The notes beneath the pieces were generated by a model, which was given only the letters and a program-made list of their open reading frames with translations, ran no database searches and had not been told where the DNA came from. Shown here in pieces: positions 44,917 through 54,243 of a DNA stretch of 64,000 bases. The stretch is taken from NCBI GenBank assembly GCA_020850455.1, contig JADZEQ010000005.1, positions 1 through 64,000 of the forward strand. The letters are read 5' to 3'. The DNA comes from Sphingomonadaceae bacterium (GTDB lineage: Bacteria > Pseudomonadota > Alphaproteobacteria > Sphingomonadales > Sphingomonadaceae). Made by a program: the position numbers and the translations under genes. Each line of letters opens with the position of its first letter. Within the stretch, counting starts at the first letter, position 1.

Positions 44917-45803
44917 CCCGCCTTCTTGTTTTCCGCTGCCGCGCTCTTGCCGCTGACACCAGCAATGCTGTCGCCTTTGACCAAATCATTCTGCGCATGG
45001 GCGAAATGGTGCATGTGGAACACCGCATCCATGGCCGCACGCTTGCCGCGCAGTTCCTCTACATGATTTACCGCCTGCTTGGTCAGCCAATTGCCGAGCC
45101 GATCCTGCTTGGCGAGTTTTGCGGCCATTGCCGCCACCGTTTCGCGCAGCGCATCGCGCGCAACCACCCGGTTGACCATGCCAAATTGCGCGGCGCGTTC
45201 GGCAGACATGCGTTCGCCAAGCAACAGAAATTCCTTGGCGATACGCGGCGGCAATTCATAGGCGTGGGCGAAATATTCCACGCCCGGTATTCCCATTAGC
45301 GGGTTTACCGGATCCTGAAAAAACGCATCGTCGCTCGCCACGATTAGGTCACATACCCAAGCGAGCATCAACCCGCCCGCAATGCACGCACCCTGCACCA
45401 TGGCGATGGTCGGTTTGGGAATGTCGCGCCAGCGGCGGCACATGCCCAGATATTGTTCCTGTTCGCGGGTATAGAGGAGTTCAGCCGCCGGCTTATTGGT
45501 GTGCGGCGCGAACATCAGTCGTTTGTCAAATTCATGGTGCAGGTCGCGCCCCGGCGTGCCAATGTCGTGACCAGCCGAAAAATGCTTACCATTGCCGCCC
45601 AGCACAATCGCGCCAACGCCGTCGTCATTGACCGCGCGTTGGAACGCATCGTCGAGCGCATAGGTCATCTGTCCATTTTGCGCATTGTTGAACGCTGGCC
45701 TGTCCATCATCAACCAAGCGACACCGTCTTCGACCCGATATTCGATGGGTGCATCGGTTTCATATTGGATGTCGGTGCTTTTTGGGGGCACAAGGCTGGA
45801 CAT
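44913..45803 (-). CDS. Enoyl-CoA hydratase/isomerase family protein
   Basis: A 296-residue crotonase with oxyanion segments GKHFSAGHDIGTPGRD and QGACIAGGLMLAWVCDLIVA. It is longer than ordinary hydratases, with an inserted stretch (about 85-125, rich in charged and aromatic residues) and a C-terminal helical extension. It lies between ipdB and ipdC, so it probably handles a bicyclic CoA intermediate in propionyl side-chain removal. No specific EchA number is assigned. Confidence 0.82.
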   Translation of the reverse strand: MSSLVPPKSTDIQYETDAPIEYRVEDGVAWLMMDRPAFNNAQNGQMTYALDDAFQRAVNDDGVGAIVLGGNGKHFSAGHDIGTPGRDLHHEFDKRLMFAPHTNKPAAELLYTREQEQYLGMCRRWRDIPKPTIAMVQGACIAGGLMLAWVCDLIVASDDAFFQDPVNPLMGIPGVEYFAHAYELPPRIAKEFLLLGERMSAERAAQFGMVNRVVARDALRETVAAMAAKLAKQDRLGNWLTKQAVNHVEELRGKRAAMDAVFHMHHFAHAQNDLVKGDSIAGVSGKSAAAENKKAG

Positions 45804-45814
45804 GATATTTGCTC

Positions 45815-46600
45815 CTAAGCCGCCGCGCGTGCAGGCGGATTGTCCCTAAAGATGGTGGCGCGAATATTATGCGGGTCGAGTTCGGCGATGATCGCCAATT
45901 GTGCATCGTCGGGCATTGGCGTTTCACCGCCAACCGCGTCGATCAAATCAAAGCCGGTTGCCGCTACGACGGCGGCGAAATCGACGCCGGGGTGTAGCGA
46001 TATGACCTGTATCGCATGATCTGGCCCGCCAAAGTCCATAACGCATAAATTGGTGACAATGCGCCGCAGGTCGACGCCGCTGAAATTGCCCCCGGCAATG
46101 CGTTTGGCGGGATTGTAGCCGACGCCAGAAACCATATCGACTTCGCCCGGCACAAAGGTGCGTGGACTATGTGCCGGGAAAAAGAAGCTGTTGGGATGGT
46201 AGATTGTATTTCCCGGAAAGCCGCGGACACCCAGCATCTGCGTTTTGGGCTGCGCATGGCTGCCACCCAAATAGGAGAGGTTGATCTGGCCAAAACGGTC
46301 AATTTGCGTGGGTGTGACCATTGCGTGCCGCCGCCCAGTCCAGACCGCACTGTCAAAAAAACGCGAAAAGGGCAGGTGGCCTGCGGCAGTGCGCCCATCA
46401 TAGGGGCGTGGGCCCAGCGGTACCGGATTTTCCACCAAATAGGCTTCGCCGTCGGTCATCAATAGTTCGGGGCTATGCGTCCGCTTGGCCAAACCGGCGG
46501 CGAGGCGCGGGACAGGGCCGACGCCCGTCGCCACAACTTCACCATTGCCGCGAAACGCTTCGCTGCACGCCACGATGCAGAGTTCGACAAGACTTGCCAT
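45815..46600 (-). CDS. ipdB: Ring-cleaving hydrolase beta subunit IpdB (CoA-transferase fold)
   Basis: A 261-residue subunit starting at 46600, directly coupled to ipdA. IpdAB has a family I CoA-transferase fold but hydrolyses the last carbon ring of steroid intermediates (COCHEA-CoA). Visible: the N-terminal LVELCIVACSEAFRGNGEVVATGVGP, TPTQIDRFGQINLSYLGGSHAQPK, and GVGYNPAKR. The long open frame upstream overlaps ipdA out of frame and is not part of the gene. Confidence 0.86.
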   Translation of the reverse strand: MASLVELCIVACSEAFRGNGEVVATGVGPVPRLAAGLAKRTHSPELLMTDGEAYLVENPVPLGPRPYDGRTAAGHLPFSRFFDSAVWTGRRHAMVTPTQIDRFGQINLSYLGGSHAQPKTQMLGVRGFPGNTIYHPNSFFFPAHSPRTFVPGEVDMVSGVGYNPAKRIAGGNFSGVDLRRIVTNLCVMDFGGPDHAIQVISLHPGVDFAAVVAATGFDLIDAVGGETPMPDDAQLAIIAELDPHNIRATIFRDNPPARAAA

Positions 46601-47499
46601 CAGTAAACCGCCAGCGGGACGTTCATCACCGCTTCCTTTCCGCCAACAGATTGTAGGTAGGCTGCTTCGTCCGTTCCGACGAATTGATCGGCAACAGCGG
46701 ACCAGTCGCCTGTATCCTTTGCCGCATCGGCATAGGCCTTGAACGCTCGCATGTCGGGGCCGTGGAGCGGCGGCATGGAGGATGGGTGCGCCCCGCCGGG
46801 AATGTGCGCGACGCCGCTGATGAAGCAGCGTTCGATGATATTGGCGTGTGCGGCACCGATGCCGCTTACGCCATCCTCTATCCGCTCGACCAATTCTTCG
46901 CAGGAGACGAAGCATTGGTCGGCTGCTTTGGCGAACCATTCATCATAGTAAAAATCAGCGCCGAATAATTGGACGTTGCCGCGCCAGTCGCTCTCGTTGA
47001 CGTGGAGCAGCGCGACATCAAGTTTGAGCGCCGGCATGGCAATCAACACTTCGCTGTCGTCATAGGGGGATGTTACGGTTTTCAGCCCCCCAAGCGCTGC
47101 CAAATCAGTGCCAAGCCCTACCCGTGTCGGCAAAAAGGGTAAGCCAAAGGCTGCCGCCTTCAGCCCCCATTGGAGCATCCCTTCATCGAGTTCGAGTACG
47201 TCGATCGCGCCACTTTCGCGCGCTTTGCGGAACCAGGGCTCAAGCGGAATGGCGTCGAGCGAGACAAAGGCAAAGATCAGTTTTTTGACCTTGCCTGCCG
47301 CGCACAACATGCCAACATCCGCGCCACCATAAGCAACGATCGTCAGATCCTTGAGCGGGGAGCGCAATATTTCGCGCACCAATGCCATCGGCTTGCGGCG
47401 CGGCCCCCAGCCGCCGATGCCAATCGTCATCCCGTCGCGCAGATTGGCAACGATGGCGCGTGCATCCATGCGTTTGTCGGGGCGGGTTGGCGCGGTCAT
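46600..47499 (-). CDS. ipdA: Ring-cleaving hydrolase alpha subunit IpdA (CoA-transferase fold)
   Basis: A 299-residue alpha subunit partner of IpdB. The start at 47499 overlaps the hsaC stop by ATGA. Motifs: the MTIGIGGWGPRRKPMALVREIL opening of CoA-transferase alpha chains, VAYGGADVGMLCAAGKV, and a C-terminal IPGGAHPSSMPP segment. Together with EchA20, IpdC and FadA6 it completes C/D-ring opening. The substrate assignment is from the family and the context. Confidence 0.86.
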   Translation of the reverse strand: MTAPTRPDKRMDARAIVANLRDGMTIGIGGWGPRRKPMALVREILRSPLKDLTIVAYGGADVGMLCAAGKVKKLIFAFVSLDAIPLEPWFRKARESGAIDVLELDEGMLQWGLKAAAFGLPFLPTRVGLGTDLAALGGLKTVTSPYDDSEVLIAMPALKLDVALLHVNESDWRGNVQLFGADFYYDEWFAKAADQCFVSCEELVERIEDGVSGIGAAHANIIERCFISGVAHIPGGAHPSSMPPLHGPDMRAFKAYADAAKDTGDWSAVADQFVGTDEAAYLQSVGGKEAVMNVPLAVY

Positions 47500-48443
47500 T
47501 GCGCAGCCTCCGCCGCTGCAGCCTTCTGCCATGCCCATTCATGGCCCCAAATACTGATACCCTTGTGCTGGGTTACCTGCCAATGCGCCGGGTCGATTAC
47601 CAGACTATCGTGTCCGATTTCGAGGTCGAACCCGCTGGGAGTCTGCACGTAAAACCCGACCGTTTCGTCATTATGGTGCCGTCCGATGGTTGCCGATTCG
47701 GCATAACCCAGCGCCTTCATTCGGTCGTGCGCTTTGCCGACTTCATCGAGACTGGGATACTCGAGCATAATATGCACCGCGCCGGATGGCGGCACCGGCC
47801 CCTCTGCAAAGGCGAGGCTGTGATGACGCCCATTGTTGGCGTGGAGGAATGCGAAATGCATCGGCGGCCCTTCGGGGCCGAAAAGATGAAATACCGGCAT
47901 ATCGGTTTCGCGAAAGCCGACAACGTCCCGGTAAAATGCCAATGTTTCGGCAAAATTGGGCGCGGAAAAAACCGCATGGCCCATGCCCATATCACCAGTG
48001 ATGAAATGGGATATGCCTTTAGGGGACGTAAATGGGGTCGATGCGGTAAATTCGTCTGCGCTGCCGACGAAAAACTCTAACCCATTGCCTGCCGGATCGC
48101 TGGTGGCAAAGCCGGCGGCCGCGCAGCGCGAGGTTGCCGTTGCCGCATCAAACCAGTCGACCGGCCGACCTGCTGTCGTAACGGCGGCAGCCAGCGCGTC
48201 GAGCGCGGCATGGTCCGCCATTGCATAGCCCGCCGCCTTGAACCATTCGCGTGCCCCTGTTTCAATGCGGAAGCGAAACTGCCGGTCGTCGATCCGATAT
48301 TGCGCCGCGCCATCGGGGGCATCCGCACCGCGCATCACCCCTGCGACATCGCAAAGAAATCCCTGCCATTTTTCGGCATCTGTTGTTTCAACGACAACAT
48401 AGCCCAGCGCCTCGACGCCCACTCCCTTGCCCACGTCCGTCAA
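47496..48443 (-). CDS. hsaC: Extradiol dioxygenase HsaC (3,4-DHSA meta-cleavage)
   Basis: Cleaves the catechol steroid 3,4-DHSA next to the ring-A hydroxyls. The 315-residue type I extradiol enzyme has two VOC modules; the Fe(II) ligands are H156 in GMGHAVF, the histidine pair 207-208 in GRHHSL, and E275 in FDLEIG. It is slightly longer than BphC and near HsaC/TesB in size. It lies in the minus-strand operon while its partners hsaA and hsaD lie in the divergent one, so both operons are needed for ring-A cleavage. Confidence 0.9.
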   Translation of the reverse strand: MTDVGKGVGVEALGYVVVETTDAEKWQGFLCDVAGVMRGADAPDGAAQYRIDDRQFRFRIETGAREWFKAAGYAMADHAALDALAAAVTTAGRPVDWFDAATATSRCAAAGFATSDPAGNGLEFFVGSADEFTASTPFTSPKGISHFITGDMGMGHAVFSAPNFAETLAFYRDVVGFRETDMPVFHLFGPEGPPMHFAFLHANNGRHHSLAFAEGPVPPSGAVHIMLEYPSLDEVGKAHDRMKALGYAESATIGRHHNDETVGFYVQTPSGFDLEIGHDSLVIDPAHWQVTQHKGISIWGHEWAWQKAAAAEAAQ

Positions 48444-49207
48444 CCTTCCTTGATGAGATCCAGAAACAGTGGGCGTTCGCCCCCGCCATCAACATTGAGC
48501 CACGCGCCTGAGACATAGTCCGACGCATCGCTGGCGAGGTAGAGGGCTGCGCGCGCCACATCGGCCCCCGAGGCCATCCGGCCAAGTGGCAGCGATGCCG
48601 CCACCCGCGCTTGCGCTTCTGCATCGCCATAGGTCGCCGCGCTGTCTTCCGTCTCCGCCAAGCCGACGATGATTGCGTTGACGCGGATATTGTCCGCTCC
48701 CCATTCCTGCGCGAGGCTCCTTGTTAGGCTGAGCAGTCCAGCCTTGGCCGCGCCATAAATGGCAGTGCCGGGGGACGGACGGATGCCTGAAACACTGGCG
48801 ATGTTGATGATCGCGCCGCCGCCCGCCGCGACCAAATGTGGGTGCACCGCCCGCGCGCAATAATAAGGCGCCAATAAATTTAGCTTGGCGACCGAATCGG
48901 CAAAGCGCGAACTGGCGCTCGCGGCCGCGCTTGGAGGTGACCCACCCGCATTATTGACCAAAATGTCGATCCGCCCATAGCGCGTAGCAACATCGGTGAT
49001 GAAACCATCAACCGCGTCAGCGTCGCGCACGTCGAGCTGGGCAAATGCAACGCCATCGGGCAGGTCGGCTGGGGCATTGCGCCCGCAGGTAACAACGCGC
49101 GCACCCGCCCCCGCCAGCGCAGCGCAAATGGCGCGCCCCAGCCCCCGGCTGCCGCCGGTGACCACCGCGACCCTGTCGCCCAACGCTCCGCTGCGGCGTT
49201 GTGTCAA
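48440..49207 (-). CDS. Short-chain dehydrogenase, first gene of the minus-strand steroid operon
   Basis: A 255-residue classical SDR with TGGSRGLG, NNAGG, the catalytic serine in NIASVSG and YGAAKAG. The start is taken as the TTG at 49207, just after GGAGGAGAGG; an ATG at 49249 would add 14 arginine-rich residues and lies within a dyad. It probably oxidises or reduces a steroid hydroxyl or a bicyclic intermediate, but no substrate motif is recognisable. It overlaps hsaC by ATGA. Confidence 0.82.
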   Translation of the reverse strand: MTQRRSGALGDRVAVVTGGSRGLGRAICAALAGAGARVVTCGRNAPADLPDGVAFAQLDVRDADAVDGFITDVATRYGRIDILVNNAGGSPPSAAASASSRFADSVAKLNLLAPYYCARAVHPHLVAAGGGAIINIASVSGIRPSPGTAIYGAAKAGLLSLTRSLAQEWGADNIRVNAIIVGLAETEDSAATYGDAEAQARVAASLPLGRMASGADVARAALYLASDASDYVSGAWLNVDGGGERPLFLDLIKEG

Positions 49208-49246
49208 AACCCTCTCCTCCACTGATCGCCTATCCCGTCGATGACC

Positions 49247-49264
49247 CATGTGCGCTGACACATG
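49247..49264. promoter_or_regulatory. Dyad operator candidate near the minus-strand operon start
   Basis: CATGTG-N6-CACATG is a perfect interrupted palindrome of 18 bp about 40 bp before the SDR start codon. Its core GTG-N6-CAC recurs in the dyad at 49367-49386. Confidence 0.55.
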
Positions 49265-49329
49265 ATTCAGTTGATGAACGGCGCTGAAATCTGACTTATC
49301 GGAAAGCAAAACGATTTTCAATTGACGAT

Positions 49330-49361
49330 TTGCGTATTTTAGGACAAAAAAAATTACGCAA
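49330..49361. promoter_or_regulatory. Long-spaced inverted repeat in the steroid divergent promoter
   Basis: TTGCGTA and its complement TACGCAA are separated by an 18-bp A/T-rich spacer, between the two GTG-N6-CAC dyads. It could be a regulator site or overlap promoter elements. Confidence 0.4.
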
Positions 49362-49366
49362 TAGCC

Positions 49367-49386
49367 GGGCGTGACGAATCACGCCC
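49367..49386. promoter_or_regulatory. Dyad operator candidate upstream of hsaA
   Basis: GGGCGTGA-CGAA-TCACGCCC is a perfect 20-bp dyad about 48 bp before the hsaA start. No T-run follows, so an operator is more likely than a terminator. It shares the GTG-N6-CAC core with the dyad at 49247-49264. Confidence 0.6.
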
Positions 49387-49434
49387 ATCGATCCGGAGTC
49401 GGAACCGGCAAAAGCTGTGTGGGGAGAAAAGATA

Positions 49435-50655
49435 ATGACAGGTCTGGCGGCGGACAGTGTGCGGGATGCAGGCACGGATATACCAAGCGGCGAAGAGTTG
49501 GTGGCGCGTGCCTTGGCGCTCCAGCCTGTGCTGCGCGAACGCGCTAAGGCCTGTGTCGCCGGACGCGATGTGCCCGCTGAATCCATTGCGGACATGCAGG
49601 CGGCAGGCTTTTTCAAAATCCTCCAGCCTAAAAGATGGGGCGGCTATGAAATGCACCCCAATGTGTTTTTTGAGGTGCAAAAGACGCTGGCGCGCGGCTG
49701 TATGTCAACCGGCTGGATGTTTGGTGTGTTGGGCTGCCACCCTTATGAACTGGCGTTGTTCGACAATCGAGCGCAGGTTGATGTCTGGGGCGACGATAAC
49801 AGCATCCTCATGTCCTCTTCCTACCAGCCGGTGGGCAAGGTGACACGGGTGGAAGGCGGATTCCGACTGTCGGGTCATTGGGGCTTCTCTACCGGCTCCG
49901 TCCACTGTAACTGGGTGCTGCTCGGCGCATTGGTGCCGCCCGCCGAAGCTGGTGGCGCACCCGACATGCGCACCTTTTTGGTGCCGCGTAGCGACTATCG
50001 GATTGACCGCGATGCATGGCATGTCTTTGGCCTGCAGGGGACGGGTAGCCACGATATCATCGTAGATGATGTCTTCGTGCCCGAATATCGCACCCACCGC
50101 GCGCACGAAGGCTTTCTCTGCCAAAACCCGGGCCAAAAGGAAAATGACGGGGCGCTTTACTCGCTCCCCTGGGCGCAGGTGTTCATTCGCTCGGTCTCTA
50201 CCTCCGCTTTTGGTGGTGCACGCGCGGCGGTTGATGCCGCGATGGCAATCATGCAAAGCCGCATTTCGACCAACACGGGCAAGGCATCCAAGGCTGACCC
50301 GATGCTGCACGCGGCCATTGCCGCTGCCCATGCGCAGATATTGGAAATGGAATTGACGCTGCGCACCAGCTTTGACGATCTGATGGGCTATGCAACGCGC
50401 GGCGAAGCCATCCCGATGGAGAAACGGGCGCTTTTCGGTTACAACAGCAGCGCAGTCGTCCGCCGCCTCGCCCGGTTGGTGGATGATATGGTGCAATTAT
50501 TGGGTGGGCGCGCTGTCTATATGACGAGCGATATCATCCAGCCATGGCTCGACCTTAACGCCGCGCGCGCGCATGTGGCCAATGACCCCAATAACCGCAC
50601 GACCGATGTCATCGGCACGATGCTCGGCGAAGCCCCCGGGTTTAACTTCCTATGA
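49435..50655 (+). CDS. hsaA: 3-HSA monooxygenase oxygenase component HsaA
   Basis: Flavin-dependent monooxygenase that hydroxylates the phenolic 9,10-seco steroid 3-HSA to the catechol. The 406-residue protein has the acyl-CoA-dehydrogenase-like fold: N-terminal helices (QPVLRERAKACVAGRDVPAE), a core with GGYEMHPNVFFEVQKTLARGCMSTGWM and GHWGFSTGSVHCNWVLLG, and C-terminal GGRAVYMTSDIIQPWLDLNAARAH. The start at 49435 follows GGGGAG. It needs FMNH2 from HsaB, which is encoded about 16 kb away rather than alongside. First gene of the plus-strand operon. Confidence 0.9.
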   Translation: MTGLAADSVRDAGTDIPSGEELVARALALQPVLRERAKACVAGRDVPAESIADMQAAGFFKILQPKRWGGYEMHPNVFFEVQKTLARGCMSTGWMFGVLGCHPYELALFDNRAQVDVWGDDNSILMSSSYQPVGKVTRVEGGFRLSGHWGFSTGSVHCNWVLLGALVPPAEAGGAPDMRTFLVPRSDYRIDRDAWHVFGLQGTGSHDIIVDDVFVPEYRTHRAHEGFLCQNPGQKENDGALYSLPWAQVFIRSVSTSAFGGARAAVDAAMAIMQSRISTNTGKASKADPMLHAAIAAAHAQILEMELTLRTSFDDLMGYATRGEAIPMEKRALFGYNSSAVVRRLARLVDDMVQLLGGRAVYMTSDIIQPWLDLNAARAHVANDPNNRTTDVIGTMLGEAPGFNFL

Positions 50656-51488
50656 GCGCGCCGATGCACAGCAAGACATATGATGTCGTTGGCGGATATC
50701 GCATCCATGTGCAGGAAATCGGCACGGGCGAACCGGTCGTCTTTCTGCACGGCAGCGGCCCGGGCGCGTCGGGCGCATCGAACTTTCGCGATAATATCAA
50801 CGCTTTTGTCGACGCCGGGTATCGGGTGATTTTGCCCGACATGATCGGCTATGGCGCCTCCTCCATGCCAGAGGGTATCGACTATACGCTGCAACTATTT
50901 ACCGACACAATCCATGATGCATTGACCCAGCACGGGCTGACTCATGCGCATCTGGTCGGCAATTCACTCGGTGGCGGTGTCGCCATCCAGCTGACACTCG
51001 ACCATCCGGCGTTCGCCGATTCATTGGTGTTGATGGCACCCGGCTGCATTGAGGAGCAGGCTGAATATTTCAAAATGCCGGGCATCGCCAAAATGGTGTC
51101 GGGCTTTGGCGGACCGGATTTCAATCTTGACGAACAGCGCCGCTTGGTCAGCAACCTTGTCCACCCCGATTTCGCGTCCAAAATATCCGATGAATTGGTG
51201 GCGGAGCGTTTTGCAGTGGCCCGCACCCAGCCCAAGGATGTGCTGACGCGGATGCGCACGCCCAATTTAGGGCCACATTTGGGTGCGCTGACCCAGCGGA
51301 TTTTTGTCCTTTGGGGCGATAATGATGAATTTTGCTCGGTGCGCGGCGCGCGGCTCTTCCTCGACCAATGTGCCGATATTCGCGTCATGACTTTCGGTCG
51401 CACCGGTCATTGGGTGCAGGTTGAACGTGCGGCGCAGTTCAACGCGCATGTCTGTGCCTTTTTGGCGGATGGTTCGCATGGGGGATAA
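50652..51488 (+). CDS. hsaD: 4,9-DSHA hydrolase HsaD (meta-cleavage product hydrolase)
   Basis: Alpha/beta hydrolase that cuts the C-C bond of the meta-cleavage product, giving HIP and a hexadienoate. The 278-residue protein has the oxyanion motif LHGSGPGASG, the nucleophile S105 in GNSLGGG, an aspartate in LWGDNDEF and H253 in TGHWVQVER. Similar in length and motifs to BphD/HsaD. It overlaps hsaA by ATGA. Confidence 0.92.
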   Translation: MSAPMHSKTYDVVGGYRIHVQEIGTGEPVVFLHGSGPGASGASNFRDNINAFVDAGYRVILPDMIGYGASSMPEGIDYTLQLFTDTIHDALTQHGLTHAHLVGNSLGGGVAIQLTLDHPAFADSLVLMAPGCIEEQAEYFKMPGIAKMVSGFGGPDFNLDEQRRLVSNLVHPDFASKISDELVAERFAVARTQPKDVLTRMRTPNLGPHLGALTQRIFVLWGDNDEFCSVRGARLFLDQCADIRVMTFGRTGHWVQVERAAQFNAHVCAFLADGSHGG

Positions 51489-52266
51489 TGCTGCCTATGG
51501 CCGCATGCTCTATGATGCGCTTCAAAATCGGCGGGTAATTGCGCCCCCGATTGAACAAACACCCGCGCTGAATATGGATGACGCTTATGCGATCAGCCTT
51601 GCATTTCTCGGCTACAGGCTGGAGGCTGGCGAACGCGTGATTGGCAAGAAAATCGGCGTGACGTCCAAGGCGGTGCAAGACATGCTTGGCGTCCACCAGC
51701 CCGATTTCGGCTTTCTTACCGACGCAATGCACATAACCGGCGATATTGATATCGACGCGCATCGTCTGATTGCCCCGCGCGCGGAGGCGGAGATTGGTTT
51801 CATCCTCGCCAATGATTTGAACGGCCCGGGCGTCACGCCACAGGATGTTATTGCGGCGACGGCTGCCATCTGCCCCTGTTTCGAAATCGTCGATAGCCGC
51901 ATACGCGACTGGAAAATCTCCATCATCGATACCATTGCCGATAATGCGAGCTGCGGTGTTTTCGTGCTGGGGGCAGAGCGGCTGGATCCCCGGCTATTTT
52001 CCTTGCCCGACCTGCGCGTTAGCGTCAGCAAAAATGGCGCGCCGCTTTCCGAAGGTTTCGGGCATGCGGTGCAGGGCGACCCGGCTATGGCGGTCGCATG
52101 GCTTGCCAATACACTGGGCAATTATGGCGTCAGTCTGAACGCTGGGGACATCATATTGTCGGGTTCGCTGGTGCCGCTCGAACCGGCGGCGTGCGGCGAC
52201 CGATTTGCCATGGAACTTTGGGATGGCGACAAGCAAATCGGCGCGTGCGTCGCGAATTTTATTTGA
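51478..52266 (+). CDS. hsaE: 2-hydroxyhexa-2,4-dienoate hydratase HsaE
   Basis: Hydrates the ring-A dienoate fragment to 4-hydroxy-2-oxohexanoate. The 262-residue protein starts at the ATG at 51478, inside the end of hsaD; an ATG 9 nt earlier is an alternative. The FAH-type hydratase motifs are [33 protein letters not shown], and FEIVDSRI, with the acidic metal ligands E and D in these segments. Confidence 0.9.
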   Translation: MGDNAAYGRMLYDALQNRRVIAPPIEQTPALNMDDAYAISLAFLGYRLEAGERVIGKKIGVTSKAVQDMLGVHQPDFGFLTDAMHITGDIDIDAHRLIAPRAEAEIGFILANDLNGPGVTPQDVIAATAAICPCFEIVDSRIRDWKISIIDTIADNASCGVFVLGAERLDPRLFSLPDLRVSVSKNGAPLSEGFGHAVQGDPAMAVAWLANTLGNYGVSLNAGDIILSGSLVPLEPAACGDRFAMELWDGDKQIGACVANFI

Positions 52267-52276
52267 GGACATGAAC

Positions 52277-53206
52277 ATGACTCGCGTGAAGGCAGTGATC
52301 ATCGGTTCGGGCAATATCGGCACCGATTTGATGATGAAGATGCTGAAATATCCGCAGAATATGGAATTGGTGGCGGTGGTCGGTATCGACGCGGGGAGCG
52401 AAGGATTGGCGATGGCGCGTGCACATGGTCTCGCGACCACGCATGAGGGGATAGAGGGGCTAAGGCGTCTGCCATGTTACGGCGATATCGGCATCGCTTT
52501 TGATGCAACCAGTGCCTATGCGCACAAGGAACACGATGCTTTGTTGCGCGCTGACGGCATCCAAGTGGTTGATTTGACTCCTGCGGCCATTGGCCCTTTT
52601 ACCGTGCCGCCTGTGAATATGGAGGCGCATCTTTCGGCACCCAACGTCAATATGGTCACCTGTGGCGGGCAGGCGACGATACCGATGGTGGCGGCAGTTA
52701 GCCGGGTCGCCAAGGTGCATTATGCGGAAATCGTCGCTTCTGTTTCCTCCCGCTCTGCTGGGCCGGGTACGCGTGCCAATATTGACGAATTCACACGAAC
52801 CACCGCGCGCGCAATAGAGGCGGTGGGCGGCGCTACCAAGGGTAAGGCTATCATCATCCTCAACCCCGCCGAACCGCCAATGATCATGCGTGACACGGTC
52901 TTCACGCTATCGGACGATGTGGCGGAGGATGTCGTGCGTGCGTCGGTTGATGCAATGGTCGGCGAAGTGCAGAAATATGTACCGGGATACCGGCTCAAAC
53001 AAGCGGTGCAGTTCGAACGTTTTGGCGACAATAATCCGCTGACAATCCCCGGCATGGGGCAATTTACCGGCGTCAAGACGATGATCCTGCTCGAAGTGGA
53101 AGGAGCAGGGGATTATTTGCCGCCCTATTCCGGCAATCTCGACATTATGACAGCGGCGGCCAAGGCCACGGGCGAATTGCTCGCCGCGCGGAGGATGGCA
53201 GCATGA
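52277..53206 (+). CDS. hsaG: Acylating propanal (acetaldehyde) dehydrogenase HsaG
   Basis: Converts propanal to propionyl-CoA in a channelled complex with HsaF. The 309-residue protein shows the NAD loop [10 protein letters not shown], the catalytic cysteine in [10 protein letters not shown], and the C-terminal NNPLTIPG and [20 protein letters not shown] segments. The ATG at 52277 is preferred over 52271, because the GAGG site has correct spacing for the former. Confidence 0.93.
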   Translation: MTRVKAVIIGSGNIGTDLMMKMLKYPQNMELVAVVGIDAGSEGLAMARAHGLATTHEGIEGLRRLPCYGDIGIAFDATSAYAHKEHDALLRADGIQVVDLTPAAIGPFTVPPVNMEAHLSAPNVNMVTCGGQATIPMVAAVSRVAKVHYAEIVASVSSRSAGPGTRANIDEFTRTTARAIEAVGGATKGKAIIILNPAEPPMIMRDTVFTLSDDVAEDVVRASVDAMVGEVQKYVPGYRLKQAVQFERFGDNNPLTIPGMGQFTGVKTMILLEVEGAGDYLPPYSGNLDIMTAAAKATGELLAARRMAA

Positions 53207-54243
53207 GCGGCTTCGATGTCGAGGCGGGGCACAAGCTCTACATCCAAGATGTGACCTTGCGCGATGGAATGCATGCCATCCGTCACATGTATGGCATCGA
53301 CCATGTACGTAGCATAGCCGCCGCGCTCGATCGGGCGGGGGTTGATGCGATAGAGGTGGCGCATGGCGACGGTCTGTCCGGAGCTAGTTTCAACTACGGC
53401 TTTGGCGCGCATACCGATTGGGAATGGATAGAAGCGGTCGCCGATGTGTTGCAGAAATCGGTTCTGACAACGCTCATCCTCCCGGGTGTCGGCACGGTCG
53501 AAGAATTGCGCCGCGCCTATGACCTTGGCGTGCGTTCGGTGCGTGTTGCCACCCATTGTACCGAAGCGGATGTTTCCAAGCAGCATATCGGCATTGCGCG
53601 CGACCTAGGCATGGATGTCGCGGGCTTTTTGATGATGAGCCATATGATCGAAGCTGATGCGCTGGCCGCGCAGGCAGCATTGATGGAAAGCTATGGTGCC
53701 CAATGCATCTATGTCACGGACAGCGGTGGCGCGCTCGACATGGATGGTGTGCGCGCGCGATTTGCGGCCTATGATCGGGTGCTCAGGCCCGAAACGGGTC
53801 GTGGGATGCATGCGCACCATAATCTCTCCCTCGGCGTCGCTAACTCTATCATTGCCGCACAATGCGGCGCGGTCAGAATTGATGCGAGCCTTGCCGGCAT
53901 GGGTGCCGGCGCGGGCAATGCGCCGCTTGAAGTTTTTATCGCCGCTGCGGATCGTAAGGGTTGGAACCATGGCTGCGACGTGATGGCGCTGATGGATGCT
54001 GCAGAGGATTTGGTTCGCCCACTTCAAGACCGCCCGGTTCGCGTCGACCGGGAAACACTCGCGCTGGGTTATGCCGGTGTATATTCCAGCTTTTTGCGCC
54101 ATGCGGAAAGGGCAGCCGAAACCTATGGGCTGGATACGCGCGCCATCCTCGTTGAATTGGGACGACGCAAGATGGTCGGTGGACAGGAAGATATGATCGT
54201 TGATGTCGCACTCGACATGCTGAAGGCAGCGGAACAGGCATAA
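53203..54243 (+). CDS. hsaF: 4-hydroxy-2-oxohexanoate aldolase HsaF
   Basis: Class II aldolase that splits 4-hydroxy-2-oxohexanoate to pyruvate and propanal. The 346-residue DmpG-type protein has the DRE-TIM opening [12 protein letters not shown] with the metal-ligand aspartate, EVAHGDGL, and the metal histidines in [11 protein letters not shown]-terminal communication domain follows. It overlaps hsaG by ATGA, consistent with a physical complex of the two enzymes. Confidence 0.93.
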   Translation: MSGFDVEAGHKLYIQDVTLRDGMHAIRHMYGIDHVRSIAAALDRAGVDAIEVAHGDGLSGASFNYGFGAHTDWEWIEAVADVLQKSVLTTLILPGVGTVEELRRAYDLGVRSVRVATHCTEADVSKQHIGIARDLGMDVAGFLMMSHMIEADALAAQAALMESYGAQCIYVTDSGGALDMDGVRARFAAYDRVLRPETGRGMHAHHNLSLGVANSIIAAQCGAVRIDASLAGMGAGAGNAPLEVFIAAADRKGWNHGCDVMALMDAAEDLVRPLQDRPVRVDRETLALGYAGVYSSFLRHAERAAETYGLDTRAILVELGRRKMVGGQEDMIVDVALDMLKAAEQA

